This document shows positions 11,757 to 22,126 of a stretch of 64,000 nucleotides of DNA, piece by piece. Each line of letters opens with the position of its first letter. The first letter of the stretch is position 1. Both the position numbers and the translations under genes were made by a program. The notes under the pieces were generated by a model, which worked only from the letters and a program-made list of their open reading frames with translations, was not told where the DNA came from and made no database searches. Source of the stretch: Paracentrotus lividus (Eukaryota; Echinodermata; Echinoidea; Camarodonta; Echinidae). The stretch lies in contig CALNVZ010001863.1 of the NCBI GenBank assembly GCA_940671915.1, positions 247,984 to 311,983 of the forward strand. Reading direction: 5' to 3'.

Positions 11757-14324
11757 ATGGCGACTAGAGGTTCTGGCCAGCTATCCCTCCATGAGTTTGT
11801 GTCAACCTTAAAAGAAGATGTATTAAAGGCATCTAGCTCAAAGTATGGATTTGAGCACCTTATCAACATCCCGTTCGAAAAATACGATGAAAATGGAAAA
11901 GAAAAATCCCTACCGCCTTTGCACCGTGCTGCATTGGCTGGAAAAATTAGCAGGATCAAATCTGTAATACGTCAACATGGTCAAGGGGCAAACTTGGATG
12001 AGGGTTGCTATGGCGGATTCACCGCTTTGCATCTTGCCGTGCAAGGTGGGCACCTACGAGCCACTAGATATCTCCTGGAAAATGGAGCTAACGCACATGT
12101 TCTAACTGACAGTCAGTCGAGTTTGATCCATATTGCTGCAATGGTGGGCCGTCTGGATATAATACAATTGTTGTCAACTCGTGGAGCAGATTTTAATGAT
12201 GGTACACCTTATGGGTATACTGCTCTTCATATAGCTGCTTTCTTAGGTAATATCAACATCTCACAATACATCATTGAGACGGGCGTCAACGTTGACTTGG
12301 TGACTATTGACGGTGCGACTGCACTACATTTAGCTGCATACCAAGGTCACCTTGATATTGTAAAATGTCTCATCAACCACAACGCTAATACCAATCTGAG
12401 AGATAAAGTAGGGTCGACTGCCCTGCATAACGCTGCCCATTGGGGCCACCTCGGCGTCACCAAATGTCTTATTGATAATAATGCTGATGTAAACATCAAA
12501 CAAGAAGACGGCCCTACTGCGCTCATCCTCTCTGCACAGAATGGTCACTTAGAGATCGTAAAATATTTGGTTGATCATAGCGCAGATGTCAATATAAAGG
12601 CAAACGATGGACGGACTGCGTTGTTCGTTGCCACAGAAAGACGTCATCTTGATGTCATTAAGTGCCTCATTGACCACAACGCTGATATCAATCAGAAAAA
12701 TAATGAAGGAAGAAATTCCCTACATGTGGCTGCCGAACATGGTCACCTTAATGCCGTGAAATGTCTTATTGATAACAAAGCTGATGTAAACATGAAGAAA
12801 GGTACCGGACGTGGCACGACTGCGCTTTTCTACTCTGCACAGAATGGTTACTTTGATATCGTAAAATATCTGGTTGATCATAAAGCAGAGGTTAATACAA
12901 AATTAACGGACGGACGAACTGCGTTATATGCTGCTGCACAAGATGGTCACATTGATATCGTTAAATATCTGGTTGATCAAAGAGCTGAAGTCAACACGAA
13001 AGATGAGGATGGATGGACTGCGTTACGTGTTGCTGCACAATGTGGTCACCTTGATGTCGTAAAATGTTTGGTTGATCATAACGCTGATGTTAATACAAAA
13101 CCGAAGAATGGATTTCCTGCGTTACATGCTGCTGCACATATGGGTCACATGAATGTCGTAAAATATCTGGTTGATCACAAAGCTGATGTCAATCTGCAAT
13201 GTGATGATGGCCTTACTGCGCTACACTGCTCTGCTGAAAAAGGCCACCTTGACGTCACACGATGTCTAATTGATAACAAAGCTGATGTTAACATAACAAA
13301 TGAAGATGGCATGACTGCACTTCATTCCTCTGCAAGCGCTGGTCACCTTGATGTTGTAAAATATCTAATTGATCATAGCGCTAATGTCAATACAAAAACA
13401 AAGGATGGATGGACTGTGTTATATCTCGCTGCACAACTTGGTCACCTTGATGTCGTGAAATATCTGATTGATCATGGCGCTGATATCGGTATAGGATATA
13501 AGCATGGATCGACTGCATTCCATATTGCTGCACAAAATGGTCACCTCAATATCGTTAAATATCTGGTTGATCATGGCGCCGATGTCAATGAAAAAGAAGA
13601 GAATGGATCCACTGCGTTACATGCTGCTTCACAAAATGGTCACCTTGATGTCGTAAAATATCTCCTTGAACACATTTATACCGTCAATCAGACTAATAAT
13701 GAAGGATGGACTGCCCTTCATATCGCTGCCTTCAATGGCCACCTTAATATCATCAAATGTTTTATTGATAACAAAGCTGATGTTAACATGACAAATAAAG
13801 ATGGCATGACTGCACTTCATTTCTCTGCAATCACTGGTCACCTTGATGTTGTAAAATATCTAATTGATCATAGCGCTAATGTCAATACACAAAAAAAGGA
13901 TGGATGGACTCTGTTATATCTTGCTGCACAACTTGGTCACGTTGATGTCGTGAAATATCTGATTGATCATGGCGCTGATATCGGTATAGGATATAAGCAT
14001 GGATCGACTGCATTTCATATTGCTGCACGAAATGGTCACCCAAATATCGTTAAATATCTGGTTGATCATGGCACCGATGTCAATGTAAAAGAAGAGGATG
14101 GATGGACCGCGTTACATACTGCTTCACAAAATGGACACCTTGATGTCGTCAAATGTCTCCTTGACCACAACGCCAATATTGATCAAACAAATAATGAAGG
14201 ATTGACTGCCCTACATATAGCTACCCAGAATAGACACGATGAAGTTGTCAAATATCTAATTGATAACAGAGTTGTGAGAAGAGATGATGACAAAACAGAC
14301 AGCCCCCTCATATTCTTGGACAAG
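11757..14324 (+). CDS. Gene A exon 1: N-terminus plus about 24 ankyrin repeats
   Basis: This 2568-nt exon (856 codons) starts at ATGGCGACTAGAGG and ends at a clear donor, CAAG|GTACTC, after residues SPLIFLDK, in phase 0. Residues 1-51 are a non-repeat head with many charged residues and no signal peptide or membrane segment. From about residue 52 I count 24 ankyrin repeats of 33 residues, consensus like DGxTALHxAAQxGHLDVVKYL followed by xDHxADVNxK. The frame runs on for 34 codons past the donor, but that tail is transposon sequence. Ankyrin arrays bind protein ligands; the ligand cannot be told from sequence. Splicing to the phase-0 ZU5 exon gives an ANK–ZU5–UPA–Death protein. The uninterrupted frame in a single exon argues for an intact gene. 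Canonical ankyrins (24 ANK, two ZU5, UPA, Death) and sea-urchin ANK–ZU5–Death expansions are the nearest known architectures. Confidence 0.93.
13269..14258 (+). repeat. Tandem 495-bp (five-ankyrin) block duplication inside exon 1
   Basis: Repeats 15-19 and 20-24 are two copies of one 495-bp block (13269-13763 and 13764-14258). The word ATTGATAACA recurs at 13269, 13764 and 14259, exactly 495 bp apart. The copies share unusual features such as the IGIGYKHGSTAFHIAA segment. They are more alike than other repeats in the array, which points to recent in-frame expansion by unequal exchange. Confidence 0.85.
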
Positions 14325-14408
14325 GTACTCTTCGGGTGGTATCTCACTTCGCGGAAACAAAAAAGTAGACGGATTTGCCAGCATGGCATTGTACTACATT
14401 CACTTATA

Positions 14409-15628
14409 GTCAGGCAGCTGACATGATTTTGAGTAGATGAACGAGGTACCAGCAGCTGAGTATCGGAAAACATTAGAAAGAACCCCACATTTACCAAACT
14501 AAACATCTGGCAGTGCATCTCTGCTGCATGAGGTCCGTACAGCCGGGGCGTCCAAAATGAGTGCCCATTTTACAACAAAAAAAATAATAATTTGAATAAA
14601 AATAGCAGAATTCATTTTCTAAACACACTAAATTTGATGTCAAAATAAAGAGTATTAAATTGTCTAAACGCTTGTGCTATTTTGAAATCAGACTGAAATC
14701 GAAAACAGAGAGAGTTTTGATGAAGAAATGTTTTTTTCTCATTTTTTTTACGAAAATATTTTTTTTCTTCCTTTTTTCAATAATTTTTGATAAATAGTTG
14801 TATAAAACATTGATGTTTGTTACTTTTCTAAAAACTACCTAGGTGCATGTGAATGATGCTGTAAAAAGGAGGGAGTTACATCTTATTCCGATAAAGAATT
14901 ATGATGAGCTAAAGTCAAGAAAGCAATATAGACAAAAATCAACAATTTGCCCCGTATCGAAGAAGAATTCCGTACCCGTACGTGTATTAGGAAAGGCCGA
15001 TAACATGCGATAGCTTTTAGCAGACAAAACAAGTATCGAAACCTTGTACGGAATGTTCCGAATTTTTGGAACTTTTGTTTGCCTACTCACAGCCATCACA
15101 TACAATCAGCTTTTCGTAATACACGTGCGGGTATGGTGCTATTCTCAGTCACGGGGCAAATTGTTGAATTTTGTCTATATTGCGTTCCTGACTTTATCTA
15201 ATCATAATTCTTTATCGGAATAAGATATAACTCCCTTCTTTTTACAGCATCATCCACATGCACGTAGGTAGTTTTTAGAAAAGTTACAAACATCAATGTT
15301 TTATAAAACTATTTATTAAAAATTATTGAAAAAAGGAAAAAAATTCAGTCTGATTTCAAAATAGCACAAGCGTTAAGACAATTTAATACTCTTTTTTTTT
15401 ACATCAAATTTAATGTGTTTATAACATGACTTCTGATATTTTTATTCAAAATAATTTTTTTAATAAAATGGGCACTCATTTTGGACGCCCCCGGCTGTAG
15501 AGACCTCATGCAGCAGAGATGCAATGCCAGATGTTTAATTTGGTAAATGTGGGGTTCTTTCTCATGTTTTCCAATACTCAGCTGCTGGTACCTCGTTCAT
15601 CTACTCAAAATCCTGTTATGTGCCTGAC
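14409..15628. mobile_element. TA-flanked palindromic MITE (GTCAGGCAGCT ends), copy 1
   Basis: The ends GTCAGGCAGCTGACATGATT and CCTGTTATGTGCCTGAC are imperfect inverted repeats directly flanked by TA on both sides (14407-14408 and 15629-15630), as in Tc1/mariner-type insertions. The arms extend inward for hundreds of bases; for example AAAATGAGTGCCCATTTTAC pairs with its inverse near 15470. A second copy is at 61181-62250. No ORF of note. Confidence 0.8.
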
Positions 15629-16629
15629 TATTAGCACTGGGATTGCAGCCTAGGCCAATGCGTGCGTTTTTGTCGAAAATTTGTGTATATTCTGAAAAAG
15701 GAAACTTGTCCCTTTTCATTCCTGAGACCAGTAAATACTCAGACAGAGGCACTTTTTAAACACAGTGGCGACAAATGAACAAAGCAGGGTTTTTGAGAGT
15801 GGAGGGGTTGAGCCGGAAAGTGGGGGGGGGGGGGCTGAACAGGCTAAAAATCACATATGTATGTTCAATTTTGCGTTTTTGTACACGTTTGGTAAAAGAA
15901 AGTGGGGGCTGAAGCCCCCCCCCCCCCGCGGGCTCCGCGACCCTTGCCAAAGGGCCCAAAAAATGAAATTATAAGAGGCGGGGATTATCATTGAACACAA
16001 TTATTTAAGAGGAGTCAGATTTCTCCGCAAACTATTTACATGTTTTCATTATCCTTTTGGCAAATTAAAAATAGTCATAAGAAACCATCACAAAGGCTGA
16101 TGAGAAAAACATCACGCACAGAAGGAAAAAAAAGGAGGATGCGTGCCAAAATCAGAGGTCGTGAATATTCTGCAAAATGTAATAAAAGTGTGAACTTTTC
16201 GATTTCTATGGTAAACTACATTATATCAAGTACAAAAATTCAACAGTAATTTAGGAATTCGGTGGAATAAACTTGCATTAAATCGTCTTTGCAATACAGG
16301 ACTACATCTTTCCTTGGCAACGATAGAAATAAATTTATCTTCTTCGGGTGTTCCTCCCCTTGTCTTTCATTGTAGTGCTACCTTTTTTGTCAATTTTGAT
16401 TTGCCACAAGAATGATAGAAACATATTAACAGTTTTCGGAGAAATATGACTCCTTATAATTTTATTCACTCATAATCCCCACCTGTTAAAATTTCATTTT
16501 TTAGGGGTCTTTGTTCATTTGTCACCCCATTGTTTAAAAAAGTGCAACTAACCACATTCACACATCATTTGAGATGATTTCATACCTAAATAATTTTTTC
16601 CCGGCTGTACCATTTTTTTTTTTTGACAC

Positions 16630-18520
16630 AGACTGTACAGGAATACCACAGACACCCATTTTTATTTCCACACGACTCCATGATATACCCCACATTTCCT
16701 GTGATATGAGATATATTCCTGTTGTATTTTGTGTGGTAATTTAGGTACCTCTGGAATACCACAGGTACCCATTTTCATAGCCACACGACTCCATGATATA
16801 TTACCCCCACATTTCCTATGGTATGAGATCTTCCTGTGGTAATATAGGTACTACATGAATACCACAGACACCCATTTTCATTTCCACACAACTGCATGAT
16901 ATATTACCCTACATTTCCTGTTATATGAGATATATTCCTGTCGCATTTTGTGTGGTAATTTAGGTACCTCTGGAATAACACAGGTACCCATTTTCATTAC
17001 CACACGACTCTACAGCGCGTCCCCCAAAAAATGTCCCTCTGATTGAGCGCTAAATAACATCAATAACAAAGAATTGTTGCCAATTTCATATTCATATTTT
17101 GAAAGCCCACATAATTCTGTGATTCCTGTGAAAATTTCAAACGTTTCGCTTCATTGGTTTTGAATACACAGGCTGTTTTGTAAGAATAGTCACTTTTGGC
17201 CCATTCCAAGTTTGATGAAAAGAAATAAATTAGACAAATGCCATACATTATTCTGTGCTTCACCTTTATTTCAGTTTAACAACTCTGATGTTCATGCTTT
17301 TGTTTTCAAGGCGCAATTGCATATCTTATTGGCCAGTAGTCTAGACTAGTTCGCGATTTGAGTCTCGAGAGTCGCGGAGATGTCTCCTGAGTTTCCGGAG
17401 AAGTGTGTTGAAATTGAAGAAAAAGTCTATTAAAAAAATTAATTTTTCCAGTCGTAGCTGCAGTCAACCTGACATCGCCGATACTCTTTTGTCTACTAAC
17501 GATACACAAAATCGGTCTCGACTAGTTTGCGACTACAGTCTCCGTAGTCTTGAAGATGTCACCGCGACGGCTTCTGAGTCTCCAGGGAGTCGCCTCAAAA
17601 TTCAATTTAAAGATTGCAAAAAAATGCCAGACACATTTTTCCACTTTTTTATTGCAAGCAAGCAAGGATTTTTCAAAGTCTTTGAATGGATTTTTGGGGG
17701 CGACTCCCTGGAGACCCAGACAACATCGCGGCGACATCTTCAAGACTTTTTTATGTATCACTAGTAGACAAAAGAGTATCGGCGATGTCAGCTTGACTGC
17801 AGCTACGACCGGAAAAACTAATTTTTTTAGACTTCTATTTCAATTTCCACACACTTCTCCGGAGACTTAGGAGACATCTCCACGACTTTCGAGATTCAAA
17901 TCGCGAACTAGTCTAGACCTCATGGTCAATAACATATGTCAAATTGAAATAAAAACGAAGCACGGAATAATGTATGGCATTTTTCTCATGTTTTCCTTTT
18001 CATCATACTTGGAATGGGCCAAAAATGACTACTCTTACAAAAGAGCATGTGTATTCAAAATCAATGAAGCGAAACATTTGAAATTTTCACAAGAATCGCA
18101 TAATTATGTGGGCTTTTGAAAAAATGCATATGAAATTGGCAATAATTCTTTGTTATTGACGTTATTTAGCGCCCAAGCAGAGGGACTTTTTTTTTGGGGG
18201 GGGGGGGACGCGCTGTATGGTATATTACCACACATTTTCTGTGGTATGAGATCTTTCTGGTTTTTTTTTTTTTTTTGGTGTGTGTATGGTAATTTAGGTA
18301 CCACAGGAATACAACATACACCCATTTTCATTACCACACGACTCTGTGTTATATTACCACGCACTTCCTGTGGTATGAGATATCCCTGTGATATTTTATG
18401 AGGTTATTTCGGTACCACAGGAATACCACCTGAATCTAAAGTATATTACCACACATTTCCTGCGGTATAAGATATTCCTGTGGTATTTTGTGTGGTAATT
18501 TTGGTACCACAGAACTTACC
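16630..18520. repeat. Tandem ~105-120-bp repeats split by an inserted palindrome
   Basis: Units containing ACCCATTTTCATTnCCACAC and CCTGTGGTATGAGAT recur at about 16656, 16767, 16872 and 16987, and again from 18220 to 18520. The array is interrupted by the TA-flanked element at 17012-18216. Confidence 0.7.
17012..18216. mobile_element. TA-flanked palindromic element with ACAGCGCGTCCCCC ends
   Basis: ACAGCGCGTCCCCCAAAAAA at 17012 is inverted at the right end (GGGGACGCGCTGT, to 18216), with T/A flanks. The arms pair further inward, for example GAGCGCTAAATAA with TTATTTAGCGC. A smaller palindrome (17338-17921, arms CTAGACTAGTTCGCGATTTG and its inverse) is nested within, probably a separate earlier or later insertion with GTCTCC/GGAGAC-rich arms. 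Confidence 0.75.
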
Positions 18521-19100
18521 ATAGGACATTTTTGTAAGGGTCTGAGTATTTACTGACCTCTGGATTGAAAAGGAACAAGTCTCCTCTTTCAGAATTCACA
18601 CCAAAAAAAATTCGACAAATTTCTGGCCATGAATGATACATGACAACATATAAAAGACTATTCTTGTAAATATGAAAAAGTGCACGCATTTAGCTATGTT
18701 GCAATACCAGTGCTAAGTGTGTAGATCTGTCTCCTGTGTCTCTGCGACAGAATCTGTTGTGCCACGTACAAAAGGTATTATAGTCGTCTCCGAAAATTTA
18801 GTAAAATGAGGAGAGAGAGGAGACAGATCTAGTATAAAGCCATGCTGGAAAACTTGTCTCATTTTTGTTTCAGCGAAGTGAGATACCACCCTTTCTTATA
18901 ACTTTTACGATTTTCAATGAACTTTCATATCTATTCGTGTTCATAGATATGATAATTTGTGAAGTTAATTGCATGCTTTCAGGGGTTTCTGTAGTCCGTG
19001 CATTAGTTACAATTCCACTCTAACATTGCACGCAGTAGTTAAAAATCCAAATCAGTGGTTTGAGATATTTTACAACACTTCGCCTTTCATGTTGATGTTT

Positions 19101-20266
19101 AGCCTGAGCCAAAGCACTGGGCGCTTTTATTTCCCAAATGCGCCAAACGAGTCTGAATACATAAAACAATCATACATAAGACTATCATTTAGCGCCAAGG
19201 CCTTTACTAGTCCACCCCTGGACTGTAGTTCATTATTTCACTGGTCTATACGCACACACGGCGCGTACGTACCCACATAACGTACACGTACACGCAGACT
19301 ATCACTACCTATTTTTCGCGAAAGTGAATTCGTGGGGATAAGTGAATTCGTTGGTTGAAGTGAATGTAGGAGTCGCGCGCAGCGCGCGGGCTATAGCGTA
19401 GATCGGAAAGGCATCATCAATAAATCGTCCAGGGCGTGAACTAGGCCTTTACGAACTTGGGAAGCTCATTATATATTTGCATATGTATGAGGGTCTTACA
19501 TAATTATGCAGCAGCTACGTTGGACCCAGTTTCTAAATCTATGTTTTCAGAATAGATGATGCATGTGCCATAGTGCCATGTACCTACCTGTTACCAGTGT
19601 TAGTGGATAGCTGTCATTCCGTCATGATATAAAGCCCTGTTCACAACAATCAAGATTAAATTGTTGCATAAATGAGAGGTAAAATGATCACTTCAATATA
19701 CAGTGCAGCGCGACTGCGAGTAGTACCTCCCACCGAACTTTCGGCAGTTTTACAAGCAGACGCCGATCATGCCGATAGGATTTGTGTGCTTGTAGCACTG
19801 GCCGTGCGCACGAAGTCCTTGCACAGTGGAATGGCTTGAAAAATTGCAGATTTGCCATAGCCGGTTGGAAGATTGATAAGAACATCTTCGTCTGCAAATC
19901 CTTAAAATTTGGGAATTTCAACCTTCCAGCCGCATATTCAATACTTTTTGACACGATGTCTTTTTCGCCGCAAAGCTAGCTTGATCAATCATGGCTGAAT
20001 GCATGCATATTATGCATTCTCTCCAATCTTCTACTCTGATTGGTTCATTGGATCAGAAGGTGCGCTTTGGCCGGCTTTCTGGCAAAGCTATTTTGCATCT
20101 CATTATCTACCGATTTGGTAGCGGAAAATAATGCAAGACAAAAGAATTAATCTCCAAGTTCGTAAAGGCGTTGGTGCTTAGCGACTCGCATGATAGTCTT
20201 AAGTATTCAGACTCGTTTGGGGCGTTTTTTCGAAATAAAAGCGCCAAAAGCCTTGGCTAAAGGCTA
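19101..20266. mobile_element. Palindromic element ending 49 bp before the ZU5 exon
   Basis: AGCCTGAGCCAAAGCACTGG at 19101 pairs with the inverted sequence ending CTTGGCTAAAGGCT at 20266. The arm also contains CAAACGAGTCTGAATAC (19147) against GTATTCAGACTCGTTTG (20203). It sits in intron 1 of gene A, close to the acceptor. No protein-coding potential recognised. Confidence 0.65.
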
Positions 20267-20315
20267 GTTTATGTTATGCTAACGTTCTCTACGTTCTTGT
20301 TGCTTTGGCGTCCAG

Positions 20316-20643
20316 CGAAAACCTCCTGTTACTTGTGCGACGAGGCGTATCGATGATGGTGGTGGGACGCTGCCTATTCCTTCCTATGGATTCACTCTTA
20401 CTGTCCCACCTGGGGCATTACCAGAGGGTACCTATGAGGAAATCACCATTGAGGTTTTGACACATATTCCGGACACCATCCAGTTACAAGATGACGAGAT
20501 TGCTGTCAGTCATGGCTTTCAATGTCACCCATCGGGATTGCAATTTAAACGACCGGTTAAACTGGAGATTCCACATTGTGCAGTTCTCAGTGATCCTGGG
20601 AGGGTGGAGACGGTGCTATACTCGTGGGATTCCCTGACACAAG
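20316..20643 (+). CDS. Gene A exon 2: ZU5 domain
   Basis: The acceptor GGCGTCCAG precedes codon CGA (phase 0); the donor is CACAAG|GTAAAC (phase 1). The 109 codons read as a full ZU5 domain: GGGTLPIPSYG, then LTVPPGALPEG, then EEITIEVL, and the hallmark PSGLQFKRPVKLEIPHC. ZU5 domains (ZO-1, UNC5, ankyrin, PIDD) pack on UPA and mediate autoinhibition or, in some members, self-cleavage. Entry in phase 0 matches the exit of the ankyrin exon, so direct splicing is allowed without intermediate exons. Gene B carries a close copy at 59363-59596 that lacks the PSGLxF-PHC core. Confidence 0.92.
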
Positions 20644-20871
20644 GTAAACGCTGATCATACTTATATAATGTCTTAAAGGTTTTGAATCAAGAACAGCAAG
20701 GCAGGTCCCATCTTTTGCAACGATGAATAGCCCTATAGGTTCTGAAAATATGGTTAGCAAGACGTTTTGTGGGTGGCAGAAGGGCAATGACTTTGTTTGT
20801 ATAACATGTAAAGTAAAGGGCATGCTATTTGAAAAATCCTACAGCCTTCTGCCATCCACAATACCGTACTT

Positions 20872-21007
20872 CAGTGGCGGATCCTGTTGGGGGCGCAGGG
20901 GACGCGCATCATTGACTGTACATAATTATTTAGATCAGAAAATTTCGGGGGCTCACCCCTATCTGAGCCCGACGCCCCCTCTATTTTCAAATCCTGGATC
21001 CCCACTG
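20872..21007. mobile_element. Short CAGTGGCGG MITE in intron 2
   Basis: CAGTGGCGGATCCTG and its imperfect inverse TCCTGGATCCCCACTG bound a 136-bp element between the ZU5 and first UPA exons. Related copies are at 4271 and 34255. Confidence 0.55.
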
Positions 21008-21310
21008 CCGTACTATCATTTATGTTTATGTTTAATCGAAAAGCTTACTTTAATATGACAACTATATACATAGTATAGGTATCGTTTTTCTTTCATAACA
21101 GTGCAATTTATTCAAAGTTAGAACAGACCTATTTCTCAATTAAGAGCCTGACGGATTTAAATAACCCAAGCCATGTCATCAAATTGAGAATTATGCACTT
21201 TCTCAACTTATTGGGAGCATTGTTAGAAATTTCTGGAAGTAAAAACGGAAAATGACATAAAATTTTGAAAGGATTACTTACATAATATTCCTAAATACTT
21301 TTGATTTCAG

Positions 21311-21534
21311 GAGTTCCAACACGTCAATCACATTCTGAAATAACATGCGTCGTATCTGAGACTTCATTTACTCTTGATTTGAACCATTTCTCGGGAGGAT
21401 GGATGGTTTTCCCGGAGAGTATTGTGAAAGGCAAACTTATGTCCTGTATGCCTTTTCTGCCAAAGATTATGCCACTCTCAAGGGCACCAGTGTTAGAGGT
21501 TCGACTCGTCAACAAGCCTCAAGACCGAAAATGG
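21311..21534 (+). CDS. Gene A exon 3: UPA domain, first part, with HFS motif
   Basis: The acceptor TTTGATTTCAG and donor AAATGG|GTAAGT are both strong; entry is phase 1, exit phase 0. The translation has ITCVVSETSFTLDLNHFSGG and later LMSCMPFLPKIMPL, VLEVRLVNKPQDRKW. This matches the start of UPA (conserved in UNC5, PIDD and ankyrins), where a 'C.V....F.L...HFS...V' pattern opens the domain. The His-Phe-Ser triplet is at 21385-21393. In PIDD1 and the related FIIND of NLRP1/CARD8 the Phe-Ser bond at this position is self-cleaved; whether that happens here is inference. Confidence 0.9.
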
Positions 21535-21716
21535 GTAAGTAGTGTCGCACAACATGCACAATTAACCACCGAGTGCAAAGCTCAAGTCAAATTGTAGTAT
21601 AAAAACCCGAACTTCTTCATTTTAAATTCTCTCAGCAACTCGCAGGCTGATGGATCTAATATGTGACCTGAATAAAACTCGAAAAAATATAACTACCAAC
21701 CAACCTTTTAAATTAC

Positions 21717-21742
21717 TTTTTTTCTTCTTCTTCTTTTTTTTT

Positions 21743-21809
<67 letters not shown>

Positions 21810-21822
21810 CTTTTTTTTTTTT
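21717..21822. repeat. Long T-rich tract
   Basis: More than 100 bases are almost pure T with a few C interruptions. Poly-Phe or poly-Lys frames across it are artefacts. Confidence 0.9.
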
Positions 21823-22126
21823 ACAAATTTGTGTTAAAAAATTTATTAAATACTGCAAGCGTAAGCATCTTACAGTGTCACGAAAATAGATAACATTAAG
21901 CCTTTAAGGCGAGCGGGGGAGCCTAACAAAATCATATAATGCGAATCCTAATATTGAACGATGGAAATGTCAGTAAATCAACACAAATGAGGATTGTATC
22001 AGCTCTGGTCTTCCCCGTGATGTTTAACGGTAGCGAGTGCTAGACAGTAAAACGACAAACGAGAGAAAGAAATAAAGGGGAAAATGGCGAAGCCCATTGC
22101 AATAACAGATATGTTGTTTTGGAGAC

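Larger units (their letters stand above)
14334..18891. mobile_element. Outer palindromic element filling most of gene A intron 1
   Basis: The left end GGGTGGTATCTCACTTCGCG (14334) pairs with CGAAGTGAGATACCACCC ending at 18891, and the inner arm (GCCAGCATGGC...) pairs with sequence at 18830-18860. The arm resumes as 15632-15745 against 18535-18718. The element begins 9 nt after the last exon base. Several other elements are nested in it. The same ends mark a short complete element at 51967-52307. Confidence 0.7.

Noticed and set aside
12330..13841. Minus-strand frames within the ankyrin exon
   Set aside because: Shadows of the repetitive coding strand; the plus frame has 24 in-register ankyrin repeats.
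14325..14426. Last 34 codons of the ankyrin frame as a real C-terminus
   Set aside because: They start at a strong splice donor and run into the terminal repeat of a transposon.
17405..17870. Overlapping 80-120-codon frames on both strands
   Set aside because: They lie in a palindrome (17338-17921), so each frame has a mirror image; no domain.
21622..21889. Poly-Lys / poly-Phe frames
   Set aside because: Homopolymer artefact of a T-rich tract.
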